DNA of 64,000 bases, taken from an uncultured Phascolarctobacterium sp. (lineage in GTDB: Bacteria > Bacillota > Negativicutes > Acidaminococcales > Acidaminococcaceae). Shown in pieces: positions 1 through 8,728 of this stretch. Location of the stretch: NCBI GenBank assembly GCA_900545025.1, contig UQXH01000009.1, forward strand, positions 1-64,000, read 5' to 3'. The notes under the pieces were generated by a model. It saw only the letters and a list, made by a program, of their open reading frames with translations. It did no database searches and was not told the origin of the DNA. The translations under genes were made by a program, and so were the position numbers. Positions within the stretch are counted from its first letter, which is position 1. Each line of letters begins with the position of its first letter.

Positions 1-23
1 GATAGAAAGCTGCCGGTTAGAGA

Positions 24-66
24 AAAAAGAGAGAGCACTTACACAAGTAAGTGCTTTCTCTTTTTG
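24..66 (+). terminator. Intrinsic terminator of an upstream gene
   Basis: A hairpin of about 17 pairs (with one G-U) and loop ACAA is followed by a run of T. It lies before the first complete gene, so it ends a transcript that enters from outside the window. The opening 20 bases cannot be assigned to a gene with confidence. Confidence 0.85.
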
Positions 67-93
67 TTTTATTTTTAGCAGTGTTTTTCCTAT

Positions 94-124
94 TTGCGCT
101 ATAGGTAAAATTATGTAATAATAT
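94..124 (+). promoter_or_regulatory. Possible promoter of the ABC exporter
   Basis: TTGCGC at 94-99 is followed by an A/T-rich -10 area (TAATAA/TAATAT, 116-124). The spacing is not ideal for any single hexamer pair. It sits between a terminator and the exporter gene, so some promoter must be here. Confidence 0.4.
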
Positions 125-150
125 AAGGTATCTTTTGGAGGTCGTGATAG

Positions 151-1878
151 ATGATAAAAAAAATGCTGAAATATTATAAGCCATATCAGAAGATTTTATT
201 TCTTGCACTTGGTGGTGCAATACTGACTTCTCTGATAGAGTTAATTTTTCCGTTATATATGCGTTATATAATGAATGAAATACTTCCTATATCTGATATA
301 TCATTGTTATTGAAAGCTGCTTTCGGCCTTTTATGCCTATACGTATTTAACTGTTTTATAAATTATAAGGTTGCAGTAAGTGGCAGGATGGTAGGAGCAT
401 ACATAGAACGGGATATGCGTCAGGATTTATTTAAGCATGTTCAGTCTATGAGTTTTCGCTATTTTGATAATCAGCGTGTGGGGCAACTGGTATCAAGGAT
501 TGTTGGCGATATTGGCGAAATACGTGAGTTAATTTTTTTAGGCCCTAACTATCTTTTAGTCTGCATTATCTTTATGTTAGGTACAATCAGCATTTTATTC
601 TATTTGAACTGGAAGTTAGCTTTGATTGTTAATTTGCTGCTTTTAGCTAAAGCGTATGATTCTGTTACCGTTAACAGAAAACTTAAAAAAGCCGGACGGG
701 AAGCACGCAGTCAGGTAGGTAATATTACGGCACAGACTACTGAAAGCCTGAATGCTGTACGTTTAGTACAATCTTTCAATAATGAGGATGTAGAAACTAA
801 ACGTCTTGATGTTGCTGCGGATAAGTTGTTAAAAGCCAGAGGGAAGTCTTTTTCTTTATTGGCACATTCTAATACCAGTATGGTTTTCTTTTCCAATATT
901 ACTAATCTTGTAATTATTGTCGTAGGCGGTATTTTAATTGCTTATCAGCAAATGCAGATTAGTGACCTTATTGCCTTTTTGCTTTATGTTTCTATATTTG
1001 TTCGTCCTATTTTGCGCCTAAACGCTTTGGCAGAAGTTTATCAAAAAGGCTATGCAAGTTTTCAGCGTTTTGAAGAATTGATGAAGGTGCAGCCAGAAAT
1101 CAGAGATAAGAATGGTGCTATTGATGCAGGTTCTTTGCAGGGTAATATACGTTTTGAAAATGTTACTTTTGCTTACGATGGCAAGGAGCCGGTTATTAAA
1201 AACTTTTCGCTGGAAGTTAAGGCAGGCGAAACTGTTGCTTTTGTTGGCAGTACTGGTGTGGGCAAGAGTACTATTTGCAGTTTGGTACCAAGATTTTACG
1301 AGTTGCAGCAGGGAAAAATTCTCATTGATGGTATAGATATAAGAGATATGACCCTTGCATCACTTCGTAAGAATATCGGCATTGTGCAGCAGGATATTTT
1401 CCTTTTTTCTGATTCTGTTAGAAGTAATATAGCATATGGCAGACCTGATGCTGGTGATGATGATATTCTTCATGCGGCAAAAATGGCTGAGGCAGACCGT
1501 TTTATTGAACAACTGCCGCAGCAGTATGATACCGCTTTAGGCGAAAGAGGTGTAAAGCTCTCTGGTGGACAAAAACAGCGTATTGCTATTGCCCGTGTAT
1601 TTTTGAAAAATCCGCCTATTCTTATTTTGGATGAAGCTACTTCATCATTGGATAATGAAACAGAAAAAAATATTCAGGGAGCATTGAATCAGTTAGCATG
1701 CAACAGGACTACATTGATAGTTGCGCATCGTTTGGCAACTATTCGTAATGTAGACAGGATTATTGTCTTATCCAGAGATGGTATTTTGGAAACGGGTTCA
1801 CATGCAGAACTTATGCAGCAGCAGGGTGAATATTACAAATTGTATATGGCTCAGTTTGAGGATAATAAAAAGAAGTAA
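151..1878 (+). CDS. ABC exporter, fused permease and ATPase
   Basis: A half-transporter of 575 aa of the MsbA/LmrA/YfiB exporter type, expected to act as a dimer in the cytoplasmic membrane. The N-terminal 310 residues carry about six hydrophobic membrane segments. The C-terminal ATPase domain has Walker A (GSTGVGKST), signature LSGGQKQR, Walker B ILILDEATS and the H-loop in IVAHRLAT. GGAGGT at 137-142 lies 8 bp before the ATG. The gene stands alone between a terminator on each side, so neighbours say nothing about cargo. In an outer-membrane Firmicute a lipid substrate (MsbA role) is possible, but a drug or peptide exporter is equally compatible. Confidence 0.9.
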   Translation: MIKKMLKYYKPYQKILFLALGGAILTSLIELIFPLYMRYIMNEILPISDISLLLKAAFGLLCLYVFNCFINYKVAVSGRMVGAYIERDMRQDLFKHVQSMSFRYFDNQRVGQLVSRIVGDIGEIRELIFLGPNYLLVCIIFMLGTISILFYLNWKLALIVNLLLLAKAYDSVTVNRKLKKAGREARSQVGNITAQTTESLNAVRLVQSFNNEDVETKRLDVAADKLLKARGKSFSLLAHSNTSMVFFSNITNLVIIVVGGILIAYQQMQISDLIAFLLYVSIFVRPILRLNALAEVYQKGYASFQRFEELMKVQPEIRDKNGAIDAGSLQGNIRFENVTFAYDGKEPVIKNFSLEVKAGETVAFVGSTGVGKSTICSLVPRFYELQQGKILIDGIDIRDMTLASLRKNIGIVQQDIFLFSDSVRSNIAYGRPDAGDDDILHAAKMAEADRFIEQLPQQYDTALGERGVKLSGGQKQRIAIARVFLKNPPILILDEATSSLDNETEKNIQGALNQLACNRTTLIVAHRLATIRNVDRIIVLSRDGILETGSHAELMQQQGEYYKLYMAQFEDNKKK

Positions 1879-1882
1879 GGAG

Positions 1883-1914
1883 AAAAGCTTTCCCTAAGGG
1901 GAGAGCTTTTTTCT
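1883..1914 (+). terminator. Intrinsic terminator after the ABC exporter
   Basis: Stem AAAAGCTTTCCC against GGGAGAGCTTTT (one mismatch) with a short loop and a trailing T-run, just after the exporter stop codon. Confidence 0.85.
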
Positions 1915-1927
1915 TTAAGAAAAAATA

Positions 1928-1936
1928 TGCTATAAT
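1928..1936 (+). promoter_or_regulatory. Extended -10 promoter for trmK
   Basis: TGCTATAAT, a perfect extended -10, lies 35 bp before the trmK ATG. No convincing -35 is seen at the usual distance; that position falls in the T-tract of the preceding terminator. Confidence 0.65.
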
Positions 1937-1970
1937 ATTATTTTAGAATCAGAGTTTTACGGGAGGACTT

Positions 1971-2669
1971 ATGAATATAGGAAAAAGATTGGAGAGCATT
2001 GGCAATAAGGTACCTGAAGGATGCGTACTTGCTGATATTGGTACGGATCATGCTTATTTGCCAGTGTGGCTGCTGCAGCAAAAGAAAATTACTTCTGCGA
2101 TTGCAGGAGATATTGCGCAGGGGCCTTGTCTGGCAGCTAAGAATACAATCGCTATGTACGGCATGAAAGATAAAATAGAAGTCCGCTACGGAAGCGGGTT
2201 GAAAGTTTTGCAGAGTAATGAAGCTGACTGCGTTGCAATAGCAGGTATGGGCGGTACCACTATTATTGATATTTTGTCAGCTGATATGGAGATTGCTCAG
2301 CAGGCGAAAATACTGGTGCTGCAGCCTATGGCCGGTGCTCCGTCTTTACGCAGATGGCTGTGTGAGCATGGCTGGAAATTATCTGCTGAAGACCTTGTGC
2401 AGGATGGTAGCCATCTCTACGAAATTATTGTTGCTGTACGAGGTGAAAGTGCTAAGTATTCTGATGCTGAATATGAAGTTGGGCCTTGCCTGCTGGCAGA
2501 AAAACATACTTTATTGTCAGCGCAGCTGCAAAAGTTGATTTTGTCTTATCAAAAGACTTTGAATAGTATGGGGAAAAGTAGTCAGGCAAAGGAAAGTGCA
2601 AAATATCGGCAAATGAGCAGTTTGTTGGTACAGTTGGAGGCTTTAGCTGATGAGTGTAAATGTAGCTGA
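1971..2669 (+). CDS. trmK: tRNA (adenine(22)-N1)-methyltransferase TrmK
   Basis: A 232-aa class I SAM-dependent methyltransferase of the TrmK (YqfN) family, which makes m1A22 in tRNA(Ser) and related tRNAs. The SAM-binding motif ADIGTDHAYLP is at residues 21-31 and the family motif AIAGMGG at about 89-95. GGGAGG precedes the ATG. It overlaps the next gene by 20 bp, the trmK-nif3 pair found in many Firmicutes. In many relatives sigA lies just upstream; here an exporter does instead. Confidence 0.93.
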   Translation: MNIGKRLESIGNKVPEGCVLADIGTDHAYLPVWLLQQKKITSAIAGDIAQGPCLAAKNTIAMYGMKDKIEVRYGSGLKVLQSNEADCVAIAGMGGTTIIDILSADMEIAQQAKILVLQPMAGAPSLRRWLCEHGWKLSAEDLVQDGSHLYEIIVAVRGESAKYSDAEYEVGPCLLAEKHTLLSAQLQKLILSYQKTLNSMGKSSQAKESAKYRQMSSLLVQLEALADECKCS

Positions 2670-3429
2670 TATTATTAAGATTATGGAAGAAATAGCTCCT
2701 CCTGCGATGGCAGAAGACTGGGATAATGTGGGCTTAATGCTGGGCCGTCGCTGCAAGGCAGTAAAAAAGCTGCTTTTAGCTTTGGATATTACTGATGAGG
2801 TAGTGCAGCAGGCAATCGCACAGAAAGCTGATATGATTATTACCCATCATCCTCTTATCTTCCGTGGGTTGAAGGCGGTTACTGACAGTGAATGGCAGCA
2901 GGAATTGCTGCTGACATTGGCTGAAAAAGGAATTGCTGTTTACAGTGCTCATACTAATCTGGATTGCGTAAGCAGCGGAGTCAATGATGTGCTGGCTAAA
3001 AAACTGCATTTAGACAGTACAGATATTTTAGATGCTAACAATGGTTTAGGGCGTATTGGGGTTGTTCCTGTTTGTTCCTTGCAGGAGTTTGCTGCTACGG
3101 TAAAAAAAGTATTGCGAGCAGATTATGTTGCTGTTGGCGATGCAGGCAAGCAAGTACATAAGGTAGCTGTTTGCGGCGGCGCAGGAAGTGACTTAATTTC
3201 ATTGGCATTATTGTGCGGTGCAGATACCTTGGTAACAGGTGATATTAAATATCATGAAGCTCAGCAAGCTGTTTTCAGCGGTCTGAATGTTATTGATGCA
3301 GGTCATCAGCCTACTGAACTGCCAGTTATGGATGATTTGGCAGATCGTCTTTCCCAGCGCTTTGCTCAAAGAAATATGAATGTTGTAGTCAATGTGGCGT
3401 CAGAAACTTTGCTGTTAAAACATATTTAA
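2650..3429 (+). CDS. Nif3-like dinuclear metal centre protein, short form
   Basis: A 259-aa Nif3/YqfO/YbgI-family protein. Metal ligands are visible: ITHHP (H66, H67), SAHTNLD (H101, D105) and GHQPTE (H219, E223). The family forms a toroidal hexamer with a two-metal site; its reaction is not firmly established. At about 260 aa it is the compact form, lacking the roughly 110-aa PII/CutA1-like insert of Bacillus YqfO. It is translationally coupled to trmK, the usual partner, which hints at a tRNA or nucleotide link. Confidence 0.9.
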   Translation: MSVNVADIIKIMEEIAPPAMAEDWDNVGLMLGRRCKAVKKLLLALDITDEVVQQAIAQKADMIITHHPLIFRGLKAVTDSEWQQELLLTLAEKGIAVYSAHTNLDCVSSGVNDVLAKKLHLDSTDILDANNGLGRIGVVPVCSLQEFAATVKKVLRADYVAVGDAGKQVHKVAVCGGAGSDLISLALLCGADTLVTGDIKYHEAQQAVFSGLNVIDAGHQPTELPVMDDLADRLSQRFAQRNMNVVVNVASETLLLKHI

Positions 3430-3448
3430 TTTTAAAGAAGGTAATTTT

Positions 3449-4375
3449 ATGATAAACGATTTTAAAGCTGGTCTGAAAATATGTCAGGCTGTATTGGTCA
3501 GAGTGCAGAAGATTGGTAATTCTTCTAACGGAGGTGTCTTTGCCCGTGGTTTACTGGAGGATAACAGCGGCAGAGTACCATTCATCTGTTTTGAAGCTGG
3601 GTTGGTAGACAAGCTGCGTGATTTGGAAGGGCCTACGGCTTTTATGGTAGCAGGCAGTGTAGATATTAACAAGTTTGCTTCTGATATGTCCTTGCAGGTT
3701 ATCGTACAAAAGATTGATAATTTACTGCCGGAGGATGATATCAGACATCTGTTGCCGCGCGGTAATTTTAATGAAGAGGAATACAAAAGAAAATTAAGCA
3801 ATTATATTAAAGCTGTACGGACGCCAGGCTTACGTGCCTTACTGGAAAATATTTTCAGCGGCACTGTTTATGAACGATTTGTAGTAAATCCGGCGGGTAT
3901 GCGCCTGCACCATGCTTATATTGGCGGCTTGCTGCAGCATTCAGTAGATGTCACCGGTATTGCGCTTGCTTTGGCTGAGCAGATTGGTGATATGGATAAA
4001 GATTTAGTTATTGCCGGAGCTTTGCTTCATGATATAGGAAAGTTGAAAGAGATTTCTTCTAATATAGGCTTTCCTTATACTAATGAAGGCCGTCTGCTGG
4101 GGCATATTTCCATGTCCGTCCTTATGGTACAGGAGGTAGCGGCTAAACTAAAGATTCCTGCGTCCAGAGTAGAACAGTTGCAGCATATCCTGCTGTCACA
4201 TCACGGTGATAATGAAAAGGGATCTCCGGTATCCTGTGCCACTAAAGAAGCCTTTATCGTACATTATGCTGATGAGATAGACTCTATAATGAATCAGTTC
4301 AGTACTCATGAAGGTAAAAATCCCTGGGAATTTAATAAAATGCTGCAGCGTTTTCTGCTGCACGAAAAATTATGA
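3449..4375 (+). CDS. yhaM: 3'-5' exoribonuclease, YhaM type (OB-fold + HD)
   Basis: A 308-aa protein with an N-terminal OB-fold nucleic-acid-binding region (residues about 15-95) and an HD phosphohydrolase domain (H164, then ALLHDIGK with H194-D195). This order and length match YhaM, a 3'-5' exonuclease acting on RNA and ssDNA. The stop overlaps the next start (ATGA), so the two are probably translated together. A general HD hydrolase is the only serious alternative. Confidence 0.88.
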   Translation: MINDFKAGLKICQAVLVRVQKIGNSSNGGVFARGLLEDNSGRVPFICFEAGLVDKLRDLEGPTAFMVAGSVDINKFASDMSLQVIVQKIDNLLPEDDIRHLLPRGNFNEEEYKRKLSNYIKAVRTPGLRALLENIFSGTVYERFVVNPAGMRLHHAYIGGLLQHSVDVTGIALALAEQIGDMDKDLVIAGALLHDIGKLKEISSNIGFPYTNEGRLLGHISMSVLMVQEVAAKLKIPASRVEQLQHILLSHHGDNEKGSPVSCATKEAFIVHYADEIDSIMNQFSTHEGKNPWEFNKMLQRFLLHEKL

Positions 4376-5079
4376 GCGGTAAGCTAAAGCAGGAATGTTT
4401 AAAGGTAAATGGTATTGCAATAATTATCAGGCGAAAGCCTATAAAAAATCTATACCTTCGTATCGAACAGGAAACTCTGCAGGCCGTTATTTCAGCTCCG
4501 CTAAGAATGTCTGCTGCTGATATAGAACAGTTTGTTTTAAGCAGAGAAAACTGGCTGCGGCAAAAACTGAATTTTTTGGCGAAGAGGAAATTGGTTTTTG
4601 CGACACAGGAACTATCAGATCAAAGTTTATGTCTGTGGGGGAAAACGTATAAGATAAGATTTGTACCAGGCAGAGCAAAAACTGTCCTTACAGAAAATGA
4701 AGTTATTTTTTCTGAAGACCCAGAAAAATGCAGTTCGGAAAAGCGGACCAAATGTATTGAGAAGCTATATCGGCAGCAGCTAACGCAGCATATAGAGACG
4801 ATGGCTGCTTTTTGGCAGCAGCGTCTGCAGCTTACAGCATCTGGCTGGCGTATCCGTAAGATGAAGACTCGCTGGGGAACCTGCAATACCATTAGCAGGA
4901 CGATAACAATCAATTATAATTTGGTACGGTTACCGGTACAGTGTCTTGAATATATTATTGTTCATGAGCTTGCCCATCTTTATGAGCCGAGTCACAGCAG
5001 CCGTTTTAAGGACTTTTTGACACATAATCTTCCTGACTGGAAGCAAAGGGAGAGTTTATTGAAACATTTTACCTTCTGA
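4372..5079 (+). CDS. M48-like zinc metallopeptidase, YgjP/SprT-like (DUF45)
   Basis: A 235-aa protein of the YgjP/DUF45 family. The zinc motif HELAH is at residues 198-202 with a third ligand H208 in EPSHSSRF; the family signature TRWGTC is at about 167-172. Members are predicted metalloproteases, and E. coli YgjP has been reported to act on UTP; the physiological role is uncertain. It overlaps the YhaM-type gene by 4 bp and ends the trmK transcription unit. Confidence 0.85.
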   Translation: MSGKLKQECLKVNGIAIIIRRKPIKNLYLRIEQETLQAVISAPLRMSAADIEQFVLSRENWLRQKLNFLAKRKLVFATQELSDQSLCLWGKTYKIRFVPGRAKTVLTENEVIFSEDPEKCSSEKRTKCIEKLYRQQLTQHIETMAAFWQQRLQLTASGWRIRKMKTRWGTCNTISRTITINYNLVRLPVQCLEYIIVHELAHLYEPSHSSRFKDFLTHNLPDWKQRESLLKHFTF

Positions 5080-5135
5080 CAATTTTGTGTGATTGAAAAT
5101 CTTTTGTGAAAGATAGCAGTAAACGAAGGTACTTG

Positions 5136-5144
5136 TGTTATAAT
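5136..5144 (+). promoter_or_regulatory. Extended -10 promoter of the two-component operon
   Basis: TGTTATAAT, a perfect extended -10, lies 37 bp upstream of the regulator start. No recognisable -35 is present at 16-18 bp. Confidence 0.6.
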
Positions 5145-5181
5145 ATATACACTAATGTAGTTTAGGTCAGGAGTGAAAAAT

Positions 5182-5877
5182 ATGAGTAAACAAAAAATAC
5201 TGATTGCTGACGACGAAGCGCAGATCAGAGAGATTCTGCGTATTTATTTTGAAAAAGAAGGCTTTGAGGTAATTGAAGCTGAAGATGGTGCGGCAGCAAT
5301 TTTGAAAGTGCAGTCTGAAAAGCCTGATATCCTGCTGCTTGATATTATGATGCCTGTGCTTGATGGCATAGAGGTCTGCAAGCAAGTAAGAAAAATGTCT
5401 GATTTGCCTATTATCATGGTAACTGCAAAGGATGAAGATGATGACCGTATTGCAGGACTTGAAATAGGCGCGGATGATTATATAACTAAGCCGTTTAATT
5501 CCCGCGAGGTTGTTGCCAGAGTAAAGGCTGTTTTAAGACGTACAGGCAATAAAGAGAAAAAAGGCGATGTTTCCAGAATTACCTATGATGGTTTGGTTAT
5601 TGATATGGATGAATATCAGGTAACTGCTTTTGGTCACAAGATGACCTTTACCACTAAGGAAATGGAGCTTCTGTGGTGCTTAGCTTCTAATCCCGGTAAG
5701 GCATTTTCCAGAAATCAGCTGCTGGAAACCATCTGGGGGTATTCTTATTACGGCGATACCCGTACTGTAGATACGCACATCAAGCGTATCAGACAGAAAT
5801 TAAATATTCCGCCTGATTCCAGCTGGGATATTACTACTATCTGGGGTGTAGGTTATAAGTTTGAGGTTAAGGAATAA
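5182..5877 (+). CDS. OmpR-family response regulator
   Basis: A 231-aa two-domain regulator. The receiver domain has the acidic pair in ADDE (about 10-12), phosphoacceptor D54 in LLLDIMMP and K103 in ITKPF. The C-terminal half is an OmpR/PhoB winged helix ending VGYKFEV. The ATG at 5182 is chosen over an in-frame GTG at 5173 because AGGAG (5169-5173) sits 8 bp before the ATG. The kinase follows after 3 bp. The stimulus is unknown; downstream envelope genes (VanX-like, murB) allow, but do not prove, a cell-wall role. Confidence 0.93.
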   Translation: MSKQKILIADDEAQIREILRIYFEKEGFEVIEAEDGAAAILKVQSEKPDILLLDIMMPVLDGIEVCKQVRKMSDLPIIMVTAKDEDDDRIAGLEIGADDYITKPFNSREVVARVKAVLRRTGNKEKKGDVSRITYDGLVIDMDEYQVTAFGHKMTFTTKEMELLWCLASNPGKAFSRNQLLETIWGYSYYGDTRTVDTHIKRIRQKLNIPPDSSWDITTIWGVGYKFEVKE

Positions 5878-5880
5878 GCG

Positions 5881-7440
5881 ATGAAACAATCGTTAAGTAC
5901 CAGACTGATGTATAGCTTTATGGCTATCATCGTGGTTATCGTAGTCGGCGTTACGGCAGGTATTTCCTACCTGATAGCGGACTATTTCTTTAAAATCAAG
6001 GAGCATGAGCTGGCCGATAAAGGTAACGAGATGGCTGAAACCATTGAGTATTTTATCAGGATGAATGACCGTGATACTCTGCATCGTTATATTATTGCTG
6101 TTGACCGCCTGGTGGGTGCTCGCATCTGGCTTTTCAATGATAAGTATGAATTGCTGGCTGCGTCTTATGTAGATGAGAAGAAAGATGACGGAGAAGATGT
6201 ACTCAATTATTTCTTCAATCTGAGCAGTACCAGAGAAAACAACAATAGACTGCAAACGGCCGAAGGAACGGCTATGCTTGACCAGGAGATTAAAAGAGGC
6301 AAACTCTCCGATAAGGTTAAGGTGATTTTAAAGGATATTTATGCCGGCAAGTCTGTTAAATCGCAGATTTTCCATCCCTATTATAAGGAACAGGTTATCT
6401 TGGTGGGCGTTCCTTATCGGGATCCTGTTACCAAAACTAACGGGGCTATATTGATGACAGAGCCGTTAAGTGGTTTTGATAACTTCTTGCGCAATGTTTA
6501 TATTTATACTGCGATTGTCGGTATAATAGCACTGATTTTCAGCTTGTTCCTGGTAAGAAGGTTATCGCAGTTAATTATCAAGCCTCTTATCACCATGAAG
6601 AACAGCGCGACAGCTATGGCCTCCGGCGATTATTCTAAACGTGTGGATGTTAGTGGTGATGATGAGATTGCCGAGCTTGGTAATGCACTTAATTCGCTGG
6701 GTAAGGATTTAGATGCTTATGTAACCAAGATGGAGAGAACAGAAAAGATGCGCCGGGATTTTGTTGCTAACGTATCCCATGAGCTGCGTACTCCGATAAC
6801 GATTATCCGTGGTTACAACGAAGCTATTTCTGACGGAATGGTAACGGATGTAGAGTTAATCCAGCGCTATCGCGGTCTAATCAACGAAGAAACTATCCGT
6901 CTGGAGCGTATGATAAGAGAATTGCTTGACATCAGCAGACTGCAGGCAAGCGACGAACTGTCACAGAGTAACATGGATGAGCTGCCATTGGCGGCAATTA
7001 TCCGTAATGTAGCAGAAAAGCTGATGGTAAAGAGCGTAAAACGCAATATCACTTTTAATATTCATGCGGATGAAAGCATCAGAATTTTGGGTAACGGCGA
7101 TCAAATGGTGCAATTAGTGCTTATTTTAAGTGATAATGCCTTGAAATATTCGCCTGAAAATGGTACTGTATCATTAGGTGCGAAAAAATTGGAGGATGGT
7201 TCCGTCCTGCTTACTGTTGCCGACGAAGGGCCGGGAATTCCTGAGGAAGATATTCCTTTCATTTGGGAAAGATTCTATAAGGTTGATAAATCCCATTGCC
7301 GCAATGTGCCGGGAACAGGTTTGGGACTGGCTATCGCCAAAGAAATTATCCGCATGCACGGCGCAAAAGCCGAAGTAATCAGCAAATGTGGTGTAGGAAC
7401 GACATTTGAAATAAAATTTCCAAAAGGTAAGGTAGTATGA
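5881..7440 (+). CDS. Membrane sensor histidine kinase
   Basis: A 519-aa kinase. Order: TM1 (about 12-36), an extracytoplasmic sensor of about 165 aa, TM2 (about 206-226), HAMP (to about 280), HisKA with H300 in VSHELRTP, then the ATPase domain with N419 (DNALKYSP), DEGPGIP and GTGLGLAI boxes. Its partner is the regulator immediately upstream. The sensor region resembles the double-Cache/PAS-like loops of WalK- or PhoR-type kinases only in size; the ligand cannot be read. The stop overlaps the start of the YqeG-type gene, so the phosphatase is probably in the same operon. Confidence 0.93.
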   Translation: MKQSLSTRLMYSFMAIIVVIVVGVTAGISYLIADYFFKIKEHELADKGNEMAETIEYFIRMNDRDTLHRYIIAVDRLVGARIWLFNDKYELLAASYVDEKKDDGEDVLNYFFNLSSTRENNNRLQTAEGTAMLDQEIKRGKLSDKVKVILKDIYAGKSVKSQIFHPYYKEQVILVGVPYRDPVTKTNGAILMTEPLSGFDNFLRNVYIYTAIVGIIALIFSLFLVRRLSQLIIKPLITMKNSATAMASGDYSKRVDVSGDDEIAELGNALNSLGKDLDAYVTKMERTEKMRRDFVANVSHELRTPITIIRGYNEAISDGMVTDVELIQRYRGLINEETIRLERMIRELLDISRLQASDELSQSNMDELPLAAIIRNVAEKLMVKSVKRNITFNIHADESIRILGNGDQMVQLVLILSDNALKYSPENGTVSLGAKKLEDGSVLLTVADEGPGIPEEDIPFIWERFYKVDKSHCRNVPGTGLGLAIAKEIIRMHGAKAEVISKCGVGTTFEIKFPKGKVV

Positions 7441-7955
7441 TGTTAAAGTATGTATGTCCAGATTACAGAATAAAAAGTTTGTTTGATCTTTCTCCGAAAT
7501 GGCTGAAACGTAATGGTTATATGAAGATTGTTGTTGATATCGACAATACCCTTCTGCCCCGTGATAAGAATCTTGTTGGACCCAGAGCTATGACCTGGAT
7601 TCGTCAGCTGCATCAGCAAGGTATCAATGTTGCGCTTATCTCCAATAATGGCGGCGACCGTATTAAAGGCATCGTGCGTCAGACTGGCCTGGGTGCTGTT
7701 ATGCGCGCGGCGAAACCTTTGCCACTTAGCTATAAACGTATTGTGAAAGGTATGGGCGGCGGCAAGATTTTGTTTGTCGGAGATCAGTTGCTGACTGACG
7801 TATTAGGTGCTAAACTTTCTGGCTTGCCTGTTGTTTGGGTTCAGTCTTTGGGTGGTAAAGAGCATTTTATTACTCGCTGCACTCGTAAGCTGGAAAAATT
7901 CCTGATTAATCGTCTGGTAAGCAGCGGCAAAATGCCTAAGGAGCGCGTATTATGA
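7437..7955 (+). CDS. yqeG: YqeG-family HAD (subclass IIIA) phosphatase
   Basis: A 172-aa HAD-superfamily protein with motif I DIDNTL (nucleophile D34, acid/base D36), motif II threonine/serine region LISNNGG and motif IV GDQLLTD. YqeG of Bacillus lies with ribosome-assembly genes and relates to mitochondrial Gep4 (phosphatidylglycerophosphate phosphatase), so a PGP phosphatase role is possible. Two ATGs in tandem (7437, 7440) could both serve as start. It overlaps genes on both sides (kinase, nitrilase), showing tight coupling. Confidence 0.88.
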   Translation: MMLKYVCPDYRIKSLFDLSPKWLKRNGYMKIVVDIDNTLLPRDKNLVGPRAMTWIRQLHQQGINVALISNNGGDRIKGIVRQTGLGAVMRAAKPLPLSYKRIVKGMGGGKILFVGDQLLTDVLGAKLSGLPVVWVQSLGGKEHFITRCTRKLEKFLINRLVSSGKMPKERVL

Positions 7956-8728
7956 AAATAGCGCTGCTGCAGATGCTGGTTTTGGAGAAAAACAAAGCGG
8001 CAAATGTAGACAGAGGCTTACGTATGCTGGAGGAAGCTGCTTCTTCTCATGATTTGATAGTTATGCCTGAAATATGGACTACAGGTTATTCATTGGGAAG
8101 ATTACAGCAGGAGGTAGAAACGCCGGACAGCTCAGTAATACAGGAAGTATGCCGTATAGCAGGGCAGTACGGTTGTAATATTATTGCCGGCTCTGTGCCG
8201 ATGCTGCATGATAGTAAAATCTATAATACTGCTGTAGCAGTAAACAGGGATGGGAAAATCGTCAGTCTTTATGATAAGGTGCATTTATTCGGCCTTTTTA
8301 ATGAAGAGGAGTTCTTTGCTCCCGGTAATAATTTTAAGAGTTTTTACCTTGATGATATCTGTTGTGCGTCTACCATATGTTATGATTTAAGATTCCCTGA
8401 ATTATACCGGCACATGGCTTTGCAGGGTGCCAAGATTATAGTGTGCCCGGCTGAGTGGCCGGAATCGAGGGGAGATATCTGGCGTTTATTGGCGCAGGCC
8501 AGAGCGGCTGAAAATCATATCTTCCTTTTGGCTGTAAATTGTTCCGGCTATTTTAAGGGAGCGCCTTTTTATGGGCACTCTATGGTAGTTGCGCCTACTG
8601 GAGAAATCCTGGCCGAAGGCGGCATGGAAGAAGAAATCATATCCTGCACTATTGACCTTAATGATATAGACAAAGTGCGTAAGCGTCTTAATGCTTTAGC
8701 CGATGTGCGCAGGGAGCTGATTCAATAA
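7952..8728 (+). CDS. Nitrilase-superfamily carbon-nitrogen hydrolase
   Basis: A 258-aa enzyme with the complete Glu-Lys-Cys triad: E40 (MPEIWTTG), K109 (YDKVHLFG) and C143 (STICYDLRFPE). The size and the DLRFPELYR context resemble omega-amidase/NIT2 or N-carbamoyl-type amidases that hydrolyse small amides. It overlaps both neighbours by 1-4 bp. Its position between a HAD phosphatase and a D-Ala-D-Ala-dipeptidase-like gene does not fix the substrate; omega-amidase is a reasonable working name. Confidence 0.87.
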   Translation: MKIALLQMLVLEKNKAANVDRGLRMLEEAASSHDLIVMPEIWTTGYSLGRLQQEVETPDSSVIQEVCRIAGQYGCNIIAGSVPMLHDSKIYNTAVAVNRDGKIVSLYDKVHLFGLFNEEEFFAPGNNFKSFYLDDICCASTICYDLRFPELYRHMALQGAKIIVCPAEWPESRGDIWRLLAQARAAENHIFLLAVNCSGYFKGAPFYGHSMVVAPTGEILAEGGMEEEIISCTIDLNDIDKVRKRLNALADVRRELIQ